Shown here piece after piece: positions 42,590-55,292 of a stretch of 64,000 bases of DNA; within the stretch, counting starts at the first letter, position 1, and each line of letters begins with the position of its first letter. Below the pieces are notes generated by a model. That model had not been told where the DNA came from. It ran no database searches and saw only the letters and a list, made by a program, of their open reading frames with translations. The position numbers and the translations under genes are program-made. The stretch comes from Halocaridina rubra. Taxonomy: Eukaryota; Arthropoda; Malacostraca; Decapoda; Atyidae. The stretch covers positions 1 through 64,000 of the forward strand of contig JAXCGZ010019153.1 of assembly GCA_037179515.1 (NCBI GenBank), given 5' to 3'.

Positions 42590-42771
42590 CGTACGTATAT
42601 CATTCAGTTATTAGTACAATGTATATTAATTTAAAATTCATCTACTTATTTGATGATTGTACAAAATCTATTGTATTTATTCATTGTAATTTGGACCAAA
42701 TATTCCTTTTGTAAAGATTATACTGTACTTTTCAAAAGAGGTGGTCAATAAACGTATCTATCTATCTATCT
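42590..42771 (+). mobile_element. LINE 3' tail insertion with (TATC)n
   Basis: The segment gttattagtacaatgtatat ... ggtcaataaacg ends in tatctatctatctat. It interrupts a Tigger subterminal unit: gtgagttatat is found before it and atttatgttttttac after it, contiguous in other units. AATAAA precedes the tail. Confidence 0.65.
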
Positions 42772-43022
42772 ACATTTATGTTTTTTACTATTTTTTACTG
42801 TTTTATTATTCGTAGGCTGGGAAATATTTTTTTTTTTTATCAATTAGATAATGAAATATGTTTTTTTTTCAATTAAAAAAAAATGAAAATACTGAGAATT
42901 TTTTTCTTTAATATTTTAATATTTTTACATATACCCATGAAATAAAATAATAATTTATAAAAAAAAAAAAAACGCGATAGAGTGAGAAAGCGAACCAAGA
43001 AGCGCGAATAACTGGGGTAACT

Positions 43023-43023
43023 A

Positions 43024-43095
<72 letters not shown>
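43023..43095. repeat. (TA)n between Tigger right end and family A left end
   Basis: About 35 units with phase breaks. Confidence 0.97.
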
Positions 43096-43098
<3 letters not shown>

Positions 43099-44410
43099 CT
43101 TTTTCATTTTTTCCTTGTTTTAAATTGCAATAACGCCCCCCAAAAAAATATTAAAAAAATACGAAATTCGCAAATAACACCCATGCAAAAAGAAAAAAAA
43201 AAATCTTTTTGGTAAAAAATCGAATGCCTCAGAGGCACTTTTCTTCCATCCTCCTCCTCTTTTACCACTTGATGCGATCGGATATTATGAAGCAAATTGA
43301 AAAAAGCATTAAGAACAAACAAGAAATATATTTTCAATATAATATTGTCAGGGAAATAGCGTGTGAGGGTGCATCAGCTGATATGGAAGTAGCAAAACGT
43401 TTGCCGATAGAATTTCGTTGTCTCGCATCCTACTCCTCTTCTACTGCTTAATGCGATCGGATATTATGAAGACAATTTAAAAAATGCATTAAGAACAAAC
43501 CAAACATATTTTCAGTATATTTTATAAGTACATAACAAAGCAGAAAGACCTGTAGTTATTTATATTAACATGCAAATAGTCTACAATATAAAAGATATAC
43601 AGATTTACTGTACAGTTAACAAATCATTGCGCTGTATTTTGCTGTTGGCAACAGGCTTACACTGGGATGTGCATGGTGGCCAGGGTTGCCAGATAAAGCG
43701 GATGTTTTTATTTCCAAATGTATGGTATATTTTAATATATATATTAATTACTAGATTGTAGTACATACTGTAATTTAAATAAAAATGTACTTCATCTTCA
43801 AGATACTTGAAATAGCTTACCAGCTTACATGTATATTTTTTATATTTATAATTTCTCTCATTCATATACTCTGGCAACACTGATGGTGGCGGTGAGGACG
43901 AGGATGCATAGATTTTGTCACACTTCCGTATCAGCTGATGCACCCTCACACGCTATTTCCCTGACGATATTATATTGAAAATATGTTTGCTGTTTGTTCT
44001 TAATGCTTTTTTCAATTTTCTTCATAATATCCGATTGCATTAAGCGGTAGAAGAGGAGTAGGATGCGGGAGAACAAACATTTATCGGCAAACGTTTTGCT
44101 ACTTCCGTATCAGCTGATGCACCCTCACACGCTATTTCCCTGACGATATTATATTGAAAATATGTTTGCTGTTTGTTCTTAATGCTTTTTTTCAATTTTC
44201 TTCATAATATCCGATCGCATTAAGTGGTAGAAGAGGAGGAGGATGGTGGAAAATTGCCTCCGAGGCAGTCGAATTTTTTACTAAAATGAAAAATTTTGTT
44301 TTCGAAATTTTTTGCATGGGCGTTATTCGCGACTTTCGAATTTTTTAACTATTATTTTGTTGGGGCATTATTGCAATTTCATGGTTAAAAAAAATGCCGA
44401 AAAAAGGAAC

Positions 44411-44414
<4 letters not shown>
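43096..44414. mobile_element. Family A foldback element with arms of about 400 bp
   Basis: The left arm 43096-43515 and the right arm about 43980-44414 are inverted copies: both run from a CACCTT/CCTTGTTCC end through cgcccatgcaaaa, ccgcttaatg-type, ttaagaacaaaca and gggtgcatcagctgata blocks. The right arm has two internal repeats. The loop 43520-43980 is the single-copy part of family A, inverted (ccagataaagcggatgtttt). Both ends touch (TA)n. No ORF. Confidence 0.8.

Positions 44415-44503
<89 letters not shown>
44415..44503. repeat. (TA)n next to family A right end
   Basis: About 44 TA units after ggaacaagg; right border is ordinary intron. Confidence 0.98.
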
Positions 44504-44505
<2 letters not shown>

Positions 44506-45394
44506 TATTATAAGTAAATATGGTAGGATTTTGCAAGTATAGTGCTTGTTAAAGTGTAAGAATTATGTTGATCAACATGTATCCATTTCCATTTACTATT
44601 TTATTGTGGGTAGCAATTTTAATGCTAATAAATAGGTTTACTGCTTCCATTTTATTTACTTACCTGCATTATTTTAGTCATTTAAATAAATAAGTTTCCT
44701 GGTGTTGGTGGAAAAAGTCCACCCTAAAGAAGAATAATGAAATGGGGAGCTGATTTTTTGTTTTCATAAATGTATTGTGCACAACAGTGTTAGTCAAGCT
44801 GATAATTCAGGTAACATTGACATAAGTTTTGGAACAAAATGAAGTCTCTGAAAGATGCATCATACGGGCATGCACATTAAGCTGAGAATATGACATACAT
44901 CCTACTATAAACAAATTATTCAGTAGAATTAATAAAGAAAACTTAAAATTTATCATTGTGCACTGTGCTGTTAATCAGGTGTATGAATAAAAAAATTAAT
45001 GAAAAAAATCTCCAGACTCATACTCAATGTTTGGGGAGCTGATTGTGCCTTCATCTGTGAAATTCTTTTCTATCCTCAAAACTATTGATGGGAGGGAGTA
45101 AGTATGATTAATCTCTCCTACTTTGACACTCTTGTAGCTTTGGTCACTCTGCTACCTCAAGCTTGATTTAGATTTAAGCTAAAAAGAGATTACTAAAACC
45201 AAAACCAAAAAATCATAAGAAGAACTTGTATCCAATCATTACTTAAGTGATATCAATAAAATTGCTTGCCATTATCTCAGTTTTAGAGATCATGTGCCTT
45301 TCAAGATGAAAATGTAAATAGGTATTGTAAATGACCATTTGCTGTTTTGTATCTTTCCCCTGTTAAATGATATTAATTAACTTTTTTTTTCTAG
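44504..45394. other. eIF5B intron end, no repeat recognised
   Basis: Apparently single-copy AT-rich sequence before the last exon, with a polypyrimidine tract and ctag acceptor at 45381-45394. Confidence 0.6.
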
Positions 45395-45664
45395 TTTGTG
45401 GAAATTGGTGTTGTCACCTCCATGGAATTTGATCACAAGAATGTTGACATCGCCAAGAAAGGAGTAGACGTTTGTATCAAAATAGAACCTTTGCCTGGGC
45501 ATACGCCAAAACTCTTTGGCCGACATTTTGAGGCAGAGGATTTGCTCGTCAGCAAGATTTCTCGTGAATCCATCAATGCATGTAAGGACCATTTTAGAGA
45601 AGACCTCACCAAACAAGACTGGAAATTAATGGCTGAACTTAAAAAACAATTTCAGATTCTTTAG
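45395..45664 (+). CDS. eIF5B: eIF5B terminal exon (domain IV, C-terminus)
   Basis: Eighty-nine codons and a TAG stop, from acceptor cttttttttttctag in phase 0. It encodes FVEIGVVTSMEFDHKNVDIA, then KKGVDVCIKIEP, PLPGHTPKLFGRHFEAED, LVSKISRESI and the final helices ending ELKKQFQIL. In eIF5B this is the rest of the domain IV barrel and the C-terminal helices that bind the eIF1A tail. The last residues (QIL) resemble the EII/EIL ends of other family members, so the protein looks complete at this end. With the three exons upstream it forms 245 residues. No in-frame stop or frameshift was seen, so the gene appears functional despite the repeats in its introns. Confidence 0.96.
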   Translation, partial: FVEIGVVTSMEFDHKNVDIAKKGVDVCIKIEPLPGHTPKLFGRHFEAEDLLVSKISRESINACKDHFREDLTKQDWKLMAELKKQFQIL

Positions 45665-45668
45665 GGAC

Positions 45669-45671
<3 letters not shown>

Positions 45672-45753
<82 letters not shown>
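45672..45753. repeat. (TA)n in the presumed eIF5B 3' UTR
   Basis: About 41 TA units starting eight bases after the stop codon. ATTAAA at 45913-45918 and AATAAA at 46536-46541 are possible poly(A) signals downstream, so the array would be transcribed as (UA)n. Confidence 0.97.
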
Positions 45754-45757
<4 letters not shown>

Positions 45758-46849
45758 CTGTTGAGATACAATATCATATGTTAAGTAATCCATCAGTGAA
45801 CCAATGTGAAAAAATGTAATCACCATATTTTTGGTCATAACTGAACCCCTTATCAAGCACAACTGAGTATCTACAAGAAAAGAGCTAGTTTATTAGTCAT
45901 GCAAGAAGAGAAATTAAAATAGCTGACACGATAATAGAACAGATCTATGTGTTCAGTTTTATTAGTTAAGATAATATTCTAAATTTAATATTAATTACAA
46001 GTGAATGGTATTAATCCTTCAGTGGAATCTAATTATTTTGGATTTATATATATCTATTACCTGGCCCAAAGATATGTTAAGGGGATAGTTCAAAATGGGA
46101 AAAGAATATTTCGGACTTGATGTATTGATGTGATCGTTTTTTTGTCACAGACTCTCTTTTCTACAAAGGATGAGGACGGTACCTTTTTTTGTGAAGGACT
46201 TTGGTTTTGGCAACTGTGGCCATCACCTTGAGTCAATGACATAATGAATATAGCAATGACTAATATAAGACTACTGATAAATCAAATGTTTTATTATTTG
46301 GAAAAATAAGAAAAAAAAAATATAAGAATGATATTGAAAATAATACAGACAACAATAGTAACAATGAAAATTATAGTAAGAATAACAATAATATTTATCA
46401 TAATTATCCAAATAGCAACAAACAAAAACCATGGCAATAGTGTAATAATGGTAACAATGATACTAACAATAATAACAGCAACAGCATTCATTATGATACA
46501 AATAGAGATATTACTATGATACTTATAAAAGTAATAATAAAAATAATTACTCTGTTATACTTTTTCTTTATAATGAAAAAGTAAAATTGATCATAGCTAC
46601 AAATTTATTTTTCAGACTTCTCCATATAATCATCCCTAAGTATTTAAAAAAATGAAAGTAAAACTATTTATTTTTTTGCAGCTAACTCCAAAGGAAAAAA
46701 TTTCATTAACAAGGCCCTCATTCTTTTCCATCAAACACTTAAGTTCCTTTAACAATGTAAATGCATTAGATAGAGACTCTCCATTCACTTTCAACAACCC
46801 TGTATCATCCTTATAAATAATTAATGAATATCATTCAAAATAAGGAAGT
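45754..46849. other. eIF5B 3' flank, low-complexity AAT/AAC-rich part
   Basis: Probable 3' UTR and flank. 46320-46560 is a loose AAT/AAC-rich tract. No second gene recognised. Confidence 0.5.
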
Positions 46850-47002
46850 AAGGGACCACGATAGCCAAGTGATTTAAATACTTGACTTGAGAGTTGATAG
46901 ACCATCATTCGAGCTCACCATAGGGGTATACAGCCTTAATTCCTCAGCCACTCACTGTTTTTATCCACCCCATAATGGGGACTAATAGTGACACATAGCT
47001 TT
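46850..47002 (+). mobile_element. tRNA-derived SINE (family 3)
   Basis: Head gggaccacgatagccaagtg, B-box-like catcattcgagctcacc, tail ccccataatggggactaata, then gtgacacata. Confidence 0.7.
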
Positions 47003-47167
47003 ATAGATATATAAATAAAACTTGAAGGAAGTGACAGCAGTGATGTATCTTAAGAAATGCATTAATTTTAATATAGCCTCATTAGGTCAAACTGGTCGTT
47101 CGTTACTACAATCATAGAGTGTAAATGGGTAGTTAGATCATATCAATAAAGCTCAGCCAATAAAGTA

Positions 47168-47325
47168 CATGGATATCACGATGGCTGACTAGTCAGCGTG
47201 CTTGACTTTGCAGCTGGTAGACCCCCAATCGAAACCACCGCGGGACGATGGGATTGGCATCATTTATCAAGGATCAGGTGTTGGTTCAATTCCTCTGACA
47301 GGCTAAAAAGCCTTTGGAAAGGGAG
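47168..47325 (+). mobile_element. tRNA-like SINE fragment
   Basis: The head tatcacgatggctgactagt, then cagcgtgcttgac and ccaatcgaaaccaccg, has tRNA-like A- and B-box spacing. Body unlike the other families here. Ends before (TA)n. Confidence 0.5.
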
Positions 47326-47331
47326 TGGAAA

Positions 47332-47846
<515 letters not shown>

Positions 47847-48019
47847 TGACTAAGGGCAAATATTGGTTGGAGTGAGCCCACAGATAGCACCCAACAATTC
47901 AAGAGGAAAAGAAATCTTTCCCCATTTAGACTGAGGACATCATTAGTTTGTCTAAAGAGCAATGATTCACTTAATTGATAATGAACTGTTTCAACAAAAT
48001 TGTTTCCCAAGACTACTTT

Positions 48020-48048
48020 TTTATTGATTTTATTATTATTATTATTAC

Positions 48049-48085
<37 letters not shown>

Positions 48086-48330
48086 GTTATTGTTATTAGT
48101 GTTGTAGTTTATTATTATTACTACTAAAATATTTATTATTGTTAATGGTATTTTTATTGTTACTATTGTTTTCTTTATTATTACTCTTACTGTCTTTTAT
48201 AATGTTTTAATTTGTATTAGAGTTCTTCCTTAATAAAATACTTCAAATAATTTTTATTATTATTATTATTATTGTTATTATTATTATTTTTAGTCTTATT
48301 ACTATTTTTATTATGATTATTATTTTTTCA
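48020..48330. repeat. (TTA)n-rich low-complexity tract
   Basis: Imperfect ATT/TTA runs, densest at 48030-48082 and 48250-48290. Confidence 0.9.
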
Positions 48331-49277
48331 TTACTGTTATCAATATACTGTTCAAAACTTTGATTCCCCATTTTGCGCTGTTTGTAAAGTATTGTGGAGA
48401 GGATGGAGATATATAGGGATAATTTACTAATCTTCATCACGTAGGTTTCATTTAGGGAGTAATATCAGTCACTATTAATTAACATTAAGAATAGTATATT
48501 AGATTAGATCTGTTCTTTTATCTTATCAGATCTAATTTTATATTCTCTCTTTGACTGTGCATTTTTTAATTTCTTATATATACAGCACTCAGTGAATTGT
48601 GGCCTACAAGTCGGCCTGCTATATAATGCAACCTACTCTACAGGTTGACTCCCAACAAATAGTCAGTGGTGCCAACTGAGAAGGTGTGGATATATATGTT
48701 TTATTTTATCCTAATTGAACTTTGTAACATGTTTTTAAGGTATGGTCTTAAAGTTTCAGTATCTTAGAATTAAGATTTCGGTTGTCAATGAAATATCCTT
48801 CAAGCTACTTTTATTTATTAGTGAACAGTCATTTTTTTCTCTGTAGTGCACACCTATAGTAGTTTTCTGAGTGGTCACTTGAGTTCAGCGATGCTACAAC
48901 CAGTGTTTCAATCGGTGTATCAGCTGTTGGAAATAGTACATGCTTGAGTGTTAATTATTACCCCTTTCTTTTATTACAGTTATATTATTTATATGTACCA
49001 TTGTTACTACGTCAAGTATATTTACCGGGTGCAAGTTTATATGGGCTCTATTGGTGGCATGCTGCTTATGTTACAGTAAATGTTGTAGCCATTGTTAAGA
49101 GTTTGAACCTTTAGTTTATGACTCGGTGATAATGGTTCATATTTTATCCTTGTCAGATAAATCAACTCCTAGTTTTGATTAAAAGATTTTAGGCTTGATA
49201 AGTCAACTTTTATACCACAATTTGCAATAGAAGAGTTTTTTCTTATATTATTTCACTGTTGGGTTTCATAACTAAGA

Positions 49278-49283
<6 letters not shown>
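48331..49283. other. No gene recognised
   Basis: AT-rich, apparently single-copy sequence. Confidence 0.5.

Positions 49284-49366
<83 letters not shown>
49284..49366. repeat. (TA)n microsatellite
   Basis: About 41 TA units; no recognised element at the borders. Confidence 0.98.
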
Positions 49367-49370
<4 letters not shown>

Positions 49371-51012
49371 CGGTTTTCATATAAGTAATATATTTTATTA
49401 AAAAATGGATACGGTATATACTTCCTGAAAGTATAACTGATTGAAAATAAAAAACCTGTCAATTTTAATTAATATGTTGTATTTACAGTCTTCAGAGGAT
49501 TACTTAGTAATTGAAATGATTAGTCATAAAAAAATTTTCTTGTAATAAAGTATAAATATTTGTTGCTAAAAGTTTTGTAATTTTGGGGTGGATGAGTTTT
49601 TAGGTTTTGATTATTTATGTAGTATGATTTTTGGATAATATGGAATGGTCACGGAGAAATCCTAAACATCATTATGTATACTGTATAATATTTGCTTGGA
49701 TATGTGGTTTCCAATGGAATATTCATTGGACTTAAGAAGTGCAGAAATACTCTAAATTTTGATACCCTCTGGTAATTAAATGTGTTTTATTTTTTTGGTT
49801 ACCTTTACATTTAGTTATCTTATGGAACAGAGACAGTTGAAGAATGTGGAAAGTCTAGCCAGTAGATAAATAAAGGCAGACTGTTTCAAAATAACTTTAT
49901 TATGATGTTAAATAACTTATGAACTTAATCTTGAAATTATAAAGGTTTAGTTATTAGTATGGTTGGTTTCAAGAAAGAGTATTAAAAGACATGTCAAGGT
50001 AATATATATGGGACCCAATAGCCTTCTTAAAGAAATACAAACCGGAATTATTTTACAAATTTTTTAAACTACTTGAACAAAAAATACATAAGTATGTTGT
50101 GCAAGATAAGAAAAAAAAAATGTAAGGAAATGTTTGCAGTATTCTAGCTTGTATGTTTAACGGGTTAAATATAAAAGAGAAGTTGGTGTGGGGTATATAT
50201 CACCATTTTTCCAGAAAACCATTTATGCACACCATAAGGCTGTACAGCCAACACAGAAATGCTAAGGTGAGTGAATTTTAACCTTAAAGGTAGGGTCAAA
50301 TTTTCCTAAGCATTGTACATTGTTATCACATGTGTTTAAAGTGCGTTTTGAGGAATAAGAATGAAATATATTGAGTATCTGACAGTAGATTGTTTAAAAA
50401 AAGCTTCAATGCATCTCTGCCAAAACTGACTTAGAATATATTTAAACATTTTGATTAAGTTAATCGTGAATTACTCTTAACTGCGCAAAGAATTAGACGG
50501 CCTCTGTTCATTTGAAGCCTGTAACATATTTGGAGTTTCACAAGACATCCTTCTATTAATAGTTTATTCTTAATAATGCCCTTTGACATGAGACCAAATA
50601 CTGCAAAATGCTATACCTGCATATAGATAAAAATAATAATAATGTAACTGGGATAGGATAGGGGGGAATCAGTGAGGGCTTAAAGTGAAGTCGCACAGTC
50701 ATGGTCAGGGTGTCATCACTGGAAAGGGAGGAATAGGATGGGAAGAATTTTTGGGGAAAATTATGAAAAAGAAATATAAAAGTGTCAGGCAGGCCTCTAC
50801 CTAAGAACCTCAAAAATAATTCCAGGATTAACCTAAGTAATACATGCACGTGTTCATGGCGTCAAAGGGAGGGATGTTTTTACACCATGGCTCGCATCTA
50901 GTTGGCATAATATTCATTTTCATATGAATTATTTTTATGGGAAAGGGAAGTGTCTATACATGTATGCATTTCATTAGTGTCTGAACAATGTTGTAAGGCT
51001 GAAGGATATTGT
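49367..51012. other. No gene recognised
   Basis: Apparently single-copy AT-rich sequence. Short ORFs (for example 50556-50849 minus) show no domain. Confidence 0.5.
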
Positions 51013-51530
51013 TGGATGTGGATGAGGGATACGAGCTTTAACAGAACACATTTATTTTGCGACAGGTGAATTGTGACTAACTAGTAGAAAGTGTGGAAGA
51101 CGTGAAGACCTACATTAAGGAAAAATATCATACAGGAAATAGCATATCAGATACTGTCAGAGGAAAATGATGTAATATCAGTGATAAAAAAAAAATTGAA
51201 AGGAAAAATATAGCAGCAGATTAAACATACTCCTGGTGCCAGTGGGGGGTTTCCACTGCTGTTGGGGTATGGTAGTCTGCTGGTGGGGGTTAGGAAACAA
51301 GCACAGGTGCAAGCTTGATCAAGCAACAGCTGACTGATTTTTGCTCTCACGAGCTGACGGGCGTCACCCTGACTTGTCGCAAGTGTTTGCAATTTCTTAA
51401 GGATACTTTGCAGCTTCCACCCAGCTTGACAGTATATTGTCGATGCAGGCATGCCGCCATAATGACTTGTCCCGGGGGAAACATAGGCGTGTCCCTTGCT
51501 AGGGCCATTTAAAGTTCTCGCTGACAAAGT
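51013..51530 (-). mobile_element. Possible LTR of the Gypsy-like element
   Basis: The first 75 bases (gttggatgtggatgaggg ... caggtgaattgtgactaact) resemble 58622-58697 next to the Gypsy remnant. Read on minus, this end finishes in CCAACA, an LTR-type CA end, with AATAAA about 45 bases before it. The distal limit is unclear. The 126-codon minus ORF here has no recognised domain. Confidence 0.35.
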
Positions 51531-52199
51531 GTGCGATGCCAGTACCTACTGACTTTGTAGTTTTGTTTTGTCAATGGTACGCCATCTCTGAGCTGCGTCC
51601 CCTTTGACAGTTATGCAGAGGTCTTGCATATGTCCTGCAGCAATGTATTCAAGTACTAGAGTAGAACCTGGGACACCCTGTCTGTGTCCAAGCTGTTGTT
51701 AGTATCAGTATTTGTGGGGAAGTTGTTAATAAGTTTCTGTTTTACTAAGGGGACTCAAAGTTCTGAACTTGGTTAAGAGCTCACAAATAGGGCATGTATT
51801 AATTTTGCACCCCACCCGTGTTACCACTACTCGGCTAAATGAAATTCGGAATTCAACTTTCTTTTAATTTTGGAAATGCAGTGACACATTATAAGAAATG
51901 AATTAATTTTTGCAAAGCTGGAACAAATTTAAAAAAATTTATGGAATGCTGCCTCGAATCCCGGAGGTGGTGAACACAATGTCGATTCTCGGCACCACAG
52001 ATGGATGCCAAGACTGGCCTCAACTCAATGATCACCTCTGTCACACAGGCAGAGTAGAATAGAGGACACTGTAATTGCAGAAACAGGAACGACACAATGT
52101 TAATAATGGGAAAACTGAAGGCGCGAACGCAATTGATGAGTTTCTAATATTCTGCTGGATGAATTTGTATTGGTTAGTCACGGCTAACCGGAAATATTT
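51531..52199. other. No gene recognised
   Basis: Nothing recognised; may be the inner part of the decayed Gypsy element. Confidence 0.4.
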
Positions 52200-52700
52200 A
52201 CACTACTGTAAGAGCATACAAAATCATTAATTATTTGCCGCCATTAGCGTAAAACAATTTATTCTCAATAAATGAAGAATAACCAAGACAAATACAGTAT
52301 GTATTCCTTAAATTGTTGGTAAGCATTAAAGTTTGCAATGCCAATAGGGCAAAATTACTTATTAATTGTAATTTGTTTTTTTTTTTTTTTTTACGATGAA
52401 GGGAGAATCTACGATATAAATATGTTTTCATTCAATTTTGGTTAGCAAGAAATATTTGCAATGCAAAAAGAGCAAAACCACCTTTTAAAGTATGTACAAC
52501 TTATAACTCGAAACACTTTATTCCCAATAAATGAAGAATCAGCAAGATAAATACAGGATGTATATATTAAATTTTGGTTAACAGGAAATAGTTGCAATAC
52601 CAACAGGGCAATATTATTTATTATTTTCAATTTATAGCAAAAACACTATTTAAATTACTAATTATTTGCAATTTATAGTGGAAAAAATTTATTTACGAGT
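52200..52700. repeat. Diverged tandem repeat, about 150-240 bp unit
   Basis: Blocks aataaatgaagaat, aaattttggttaacaggaaa / attttggttagcaagaaata and caataccaacagggcaatat / caatgccaatagggcaaaat recur two to three times in order. Confidence 0.6.
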
Positions 52701-53308
52701 ATTGACGTAAAACACTATTTATGATGATAGAAAGGGGTGGAATGAAATTAGAATTCGTTAGGAGATGGGATAGATATTTGTGGTAATGAGCAATCTTCCG
52801 AAGACAAGATTTTAGTTTGTCACCCTCAATGAAAGAAATTTCTAATCATTGTATATCTACGGTGACTTCCAGGTCAATGAATTAAACTTGACAAATGAGA
52901 TTCCAGTTTGGTAATCTACAAGTTCGTTTTGTATGGGAATGGAATCTGAGAAAAATTTCTTAGGATTTGACCAGTAACAAACTTAACCAGTTTCTCGATT
53001 AGCCGACTTTGCTTAACCAACGAGCTTTACCATACACTATCTCTCACTTTGTTTGTGCCAGATGAATTCCTGCGAAAATGCCACGTTAATAAAGTTTGAA
53101 GTAAGCTTGACTGCTGATGCGAGATCTTGCCTCTGGGAAGTTTGGATTCCAAATGAGGACGATTCAATCTCCCTCTTGGTGATGTCATCATTTGGCCCCC
53201 TGCAGGTTATATATCCAGAGCAATAACTCGTTCATATGAAATTCGAGGGCTGCTGTAGTGGTGGTCCCTGGCAGAGATGCAAGGGAGAGACAGTATATTA
53301 GGTGAAAC
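52701..53308. other. No gene recognised
   Basis: No coding or repeat signature identified. Confidence 0.45.
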
Positions 53309-53560
53309 ATGCAGAAGCAAATAAAACGAGAAATATTATGGGCAACATACGTTACTGGTGAACAATCTCCAGAACATTTTTTGCATTGCAGGAGACAGTA
53401 TTTTAACTATTCAAATAATAAAGAAGCTACTGAAATATATGTAGACATGCTCGCTAGGATTATGATCTTGTTCATGAGAAAAAAAAAGGCAGATGGTATT
53501 GTTCATGAGAAAAAAAAATGGCAGAAAACGAAGAAATAGAAGAGAGATTTTAATATTGGG
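53309..53560 (+). mobile_element. LINE C-terminal fragment
   Basis: Reads VTGEQSPEHFLHCRRQYFNY, then DMLARIMILFMR, a degraded relative of the CCHC-like tail at 38757 (C..C.ES.EHF..FC). Ends with lysine-rich codons and a stop at about 53539. Confidence 0.45.
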
Positions 53561-54068
53561 CTCATGATTTCTGCGCGTGCAATAATATAAAACAATATCT
53601 ATTTAAAATTAGCTGTATACAGAAATATATATTACAAATATTCATAATCTGCAAAATGCAAGGAGTGAAAATTATTTTAGTAAGAAAAGATAAGACAGTT
53701 AAAACTTACTAAAATAACAAGGCATCTACTACAGCTTCTGGTGACTGAGCGAAACACTGTGGTTACCTAATTGTGTTTACGGGAAAGAGCCCAAAGCTTA
53801 TCTTCCTGTCTCTTGATCGGTTCCATTTTCTACTTAGTGATACTTATCATACCTGTCCTTAAAACTATGGATTGAGATAGCATTAACTACCTCCTCGCTT
53901 AGCGAATTCCAATTATCAACTACTCTTACAATGAAAAAGTATTTCCTTACATCCTGCAAAGAGTTTTCTTACGAAGCTTCAAACTATGACCTCTAGTTCT
54001 AGAGCCAGCCATATCAAAATATCGATTCCCATCCACTCTATCATAACCATGAAGGAATTTAAAGACTG

Positions 54069-54827
54069 TTACCATATCCCCCTCAATCTTCTAGCTTCGA
54101 GTGATGGTAAGTCTAATTTCCTCAGCCTCTCATCATAACTGAGATTGCGTATTTCTGGCACCAGTTTCGTGGCATGTCTGTGAACTTTTTCAAGCTTAGC
54201 TATGTGCTTTTTCAAGAGCGGATTCCAAAAGGGGGCTGCATATTCGAGTGTTGGCCTCACATAGGTTACATAAATATTTCTGAACATTTCCTTGTCCATG
54301 TGCCTGAAGGCTACCCTTACATTTGATAAGAATGCATATACTGCCCTTACTATGCCATTTATATGTATTTCTGGAGACAAATCTGCCAGTATGTTTACTC
54401 CTAGATCTCTCTCATTTTCTGTCTCTTGAAGTTGTACTCCAGCCACCGAGTAGTCAAGCTTGGGCCTTCTTGCACTTGTACCCATTCTCATTACCTTACA
54501 TTTTGAAGTATTGAATTTCATTAGCCACTTTTCTAACCACTCATACAGACTATTTAGATCTTCCTGAATTTCTCTACCATTGTTCTCGTTTCCTTCTTTC
54601 TTCACAATCTTTGCATCATCTGCAAACATATCCATGAATGAATTTACAGACTCTGGTAGGTCATTTACATATACAAGGAACAAAAGTGGCCCTAAAACTG
54701 AACACTGTGGAACTCCACTACTAACTCTTCTCCATTCAGACACTGAGTGTCTTACTCTAACCCTCTGTTCTCTTCCTTCTAAGTAAGTTTTTATCCATTC
54801 CAAGACATTTCCACCTATTCTAGCCAT
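54069..54827 (-). pseudogene. LINE reverse transcriptase, C-terminal half
   Basis: Open for 252 codons: EWIKTYLEGREQRVRV, SGVPQCSVLGPLLFLVYVND (usually GVPQGS; here G to C), the catalytic FADDAKIVK, LEKWLMKFNTSKCKVM, ERDLGVNI and the tail YVRPTLEYAAPFWNPLLKKH. This order is typical of CR1/jockey-clade LINEs. It is part of one ORF2 with the segments at 54930-55292 and 55741-56391. The Cys in the GVPQGS motif and the upstream breaks make it inactive. Confidence 0.88.
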
Positions 54828-54929
54828 TGCTTGCAGCTTCCTAATAAGTCTCCCATGTGGAACAGTGTCAAATGCTTTCTGGAAGTCTAGGAATATGCAA
54901 TCTGCCCAGCCCTCTCTTTCCTGTAAGAT

Positions 54930-55292
54930 TCAGCTTGCCTCATCATAAAATTCTAATAACTTTGTTACTGTTGATCTACCTTCTCTGAAGCCATGTTGCC
55001 TCACTGACATAAAGTTGAAGGATTCCAAGTGAAGAGAGATATGTTTCCTTAGTAGTTTCTCCATAACTTTGCAAACTATGCTGGTCAAGGAAACTAGTCT
55101 ATAGTTTAGAGCCTTATCCCTCCTTCCCTTTTTGAAAATAGGTATCACGTTTGCTTGTTTCCAGCATCTTGGAATATCCCCTGACTCCAGTGACTTTTTA
55201 AATATGCTACTTAGTGCCACTGATATTGAGTTTGCGCATTTTTTAAGTACATGGGGGGATATGTCATCAGGACCTTGTAGCTTTATGAACAT
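54930..55292 (-). pseudogene. LINE reverse transcriptase, N-terminal half
   Basis: One hundred and twenty codons: GPDDISPHVLKKCANSISVA, IPRCWKQANVIPIFKKG, NYRLVSLTSIVCKVMEKLLR and QHGFREGRST. These are RT fingers/palm motifs just before the segment at 54827. The two halves are separated by about 100 bp that still aligns but holds a stop. Confidence 0.85.

Larger units (their letters stand above)
41568..43022 (-). mobile_element. Tigger deletion derivative 2
   Basis: Ends cagtgttgcctcacttat and (inverted) agttaccccagttattcgcg, both next to TA. It has one left subterminal unit, then a jump into the first 49 transposase codons, the 5' leader (no SINE), right subterminal units, and a LINE tail inserted at about 42590-42771. 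Confidence 0.8.

Noticed and set aside
51147..51527. 126-codon minus ORF as a host gene
   Set aside because: No domain recognised; overlaps a possible LTR and ends in low-complexity codons.
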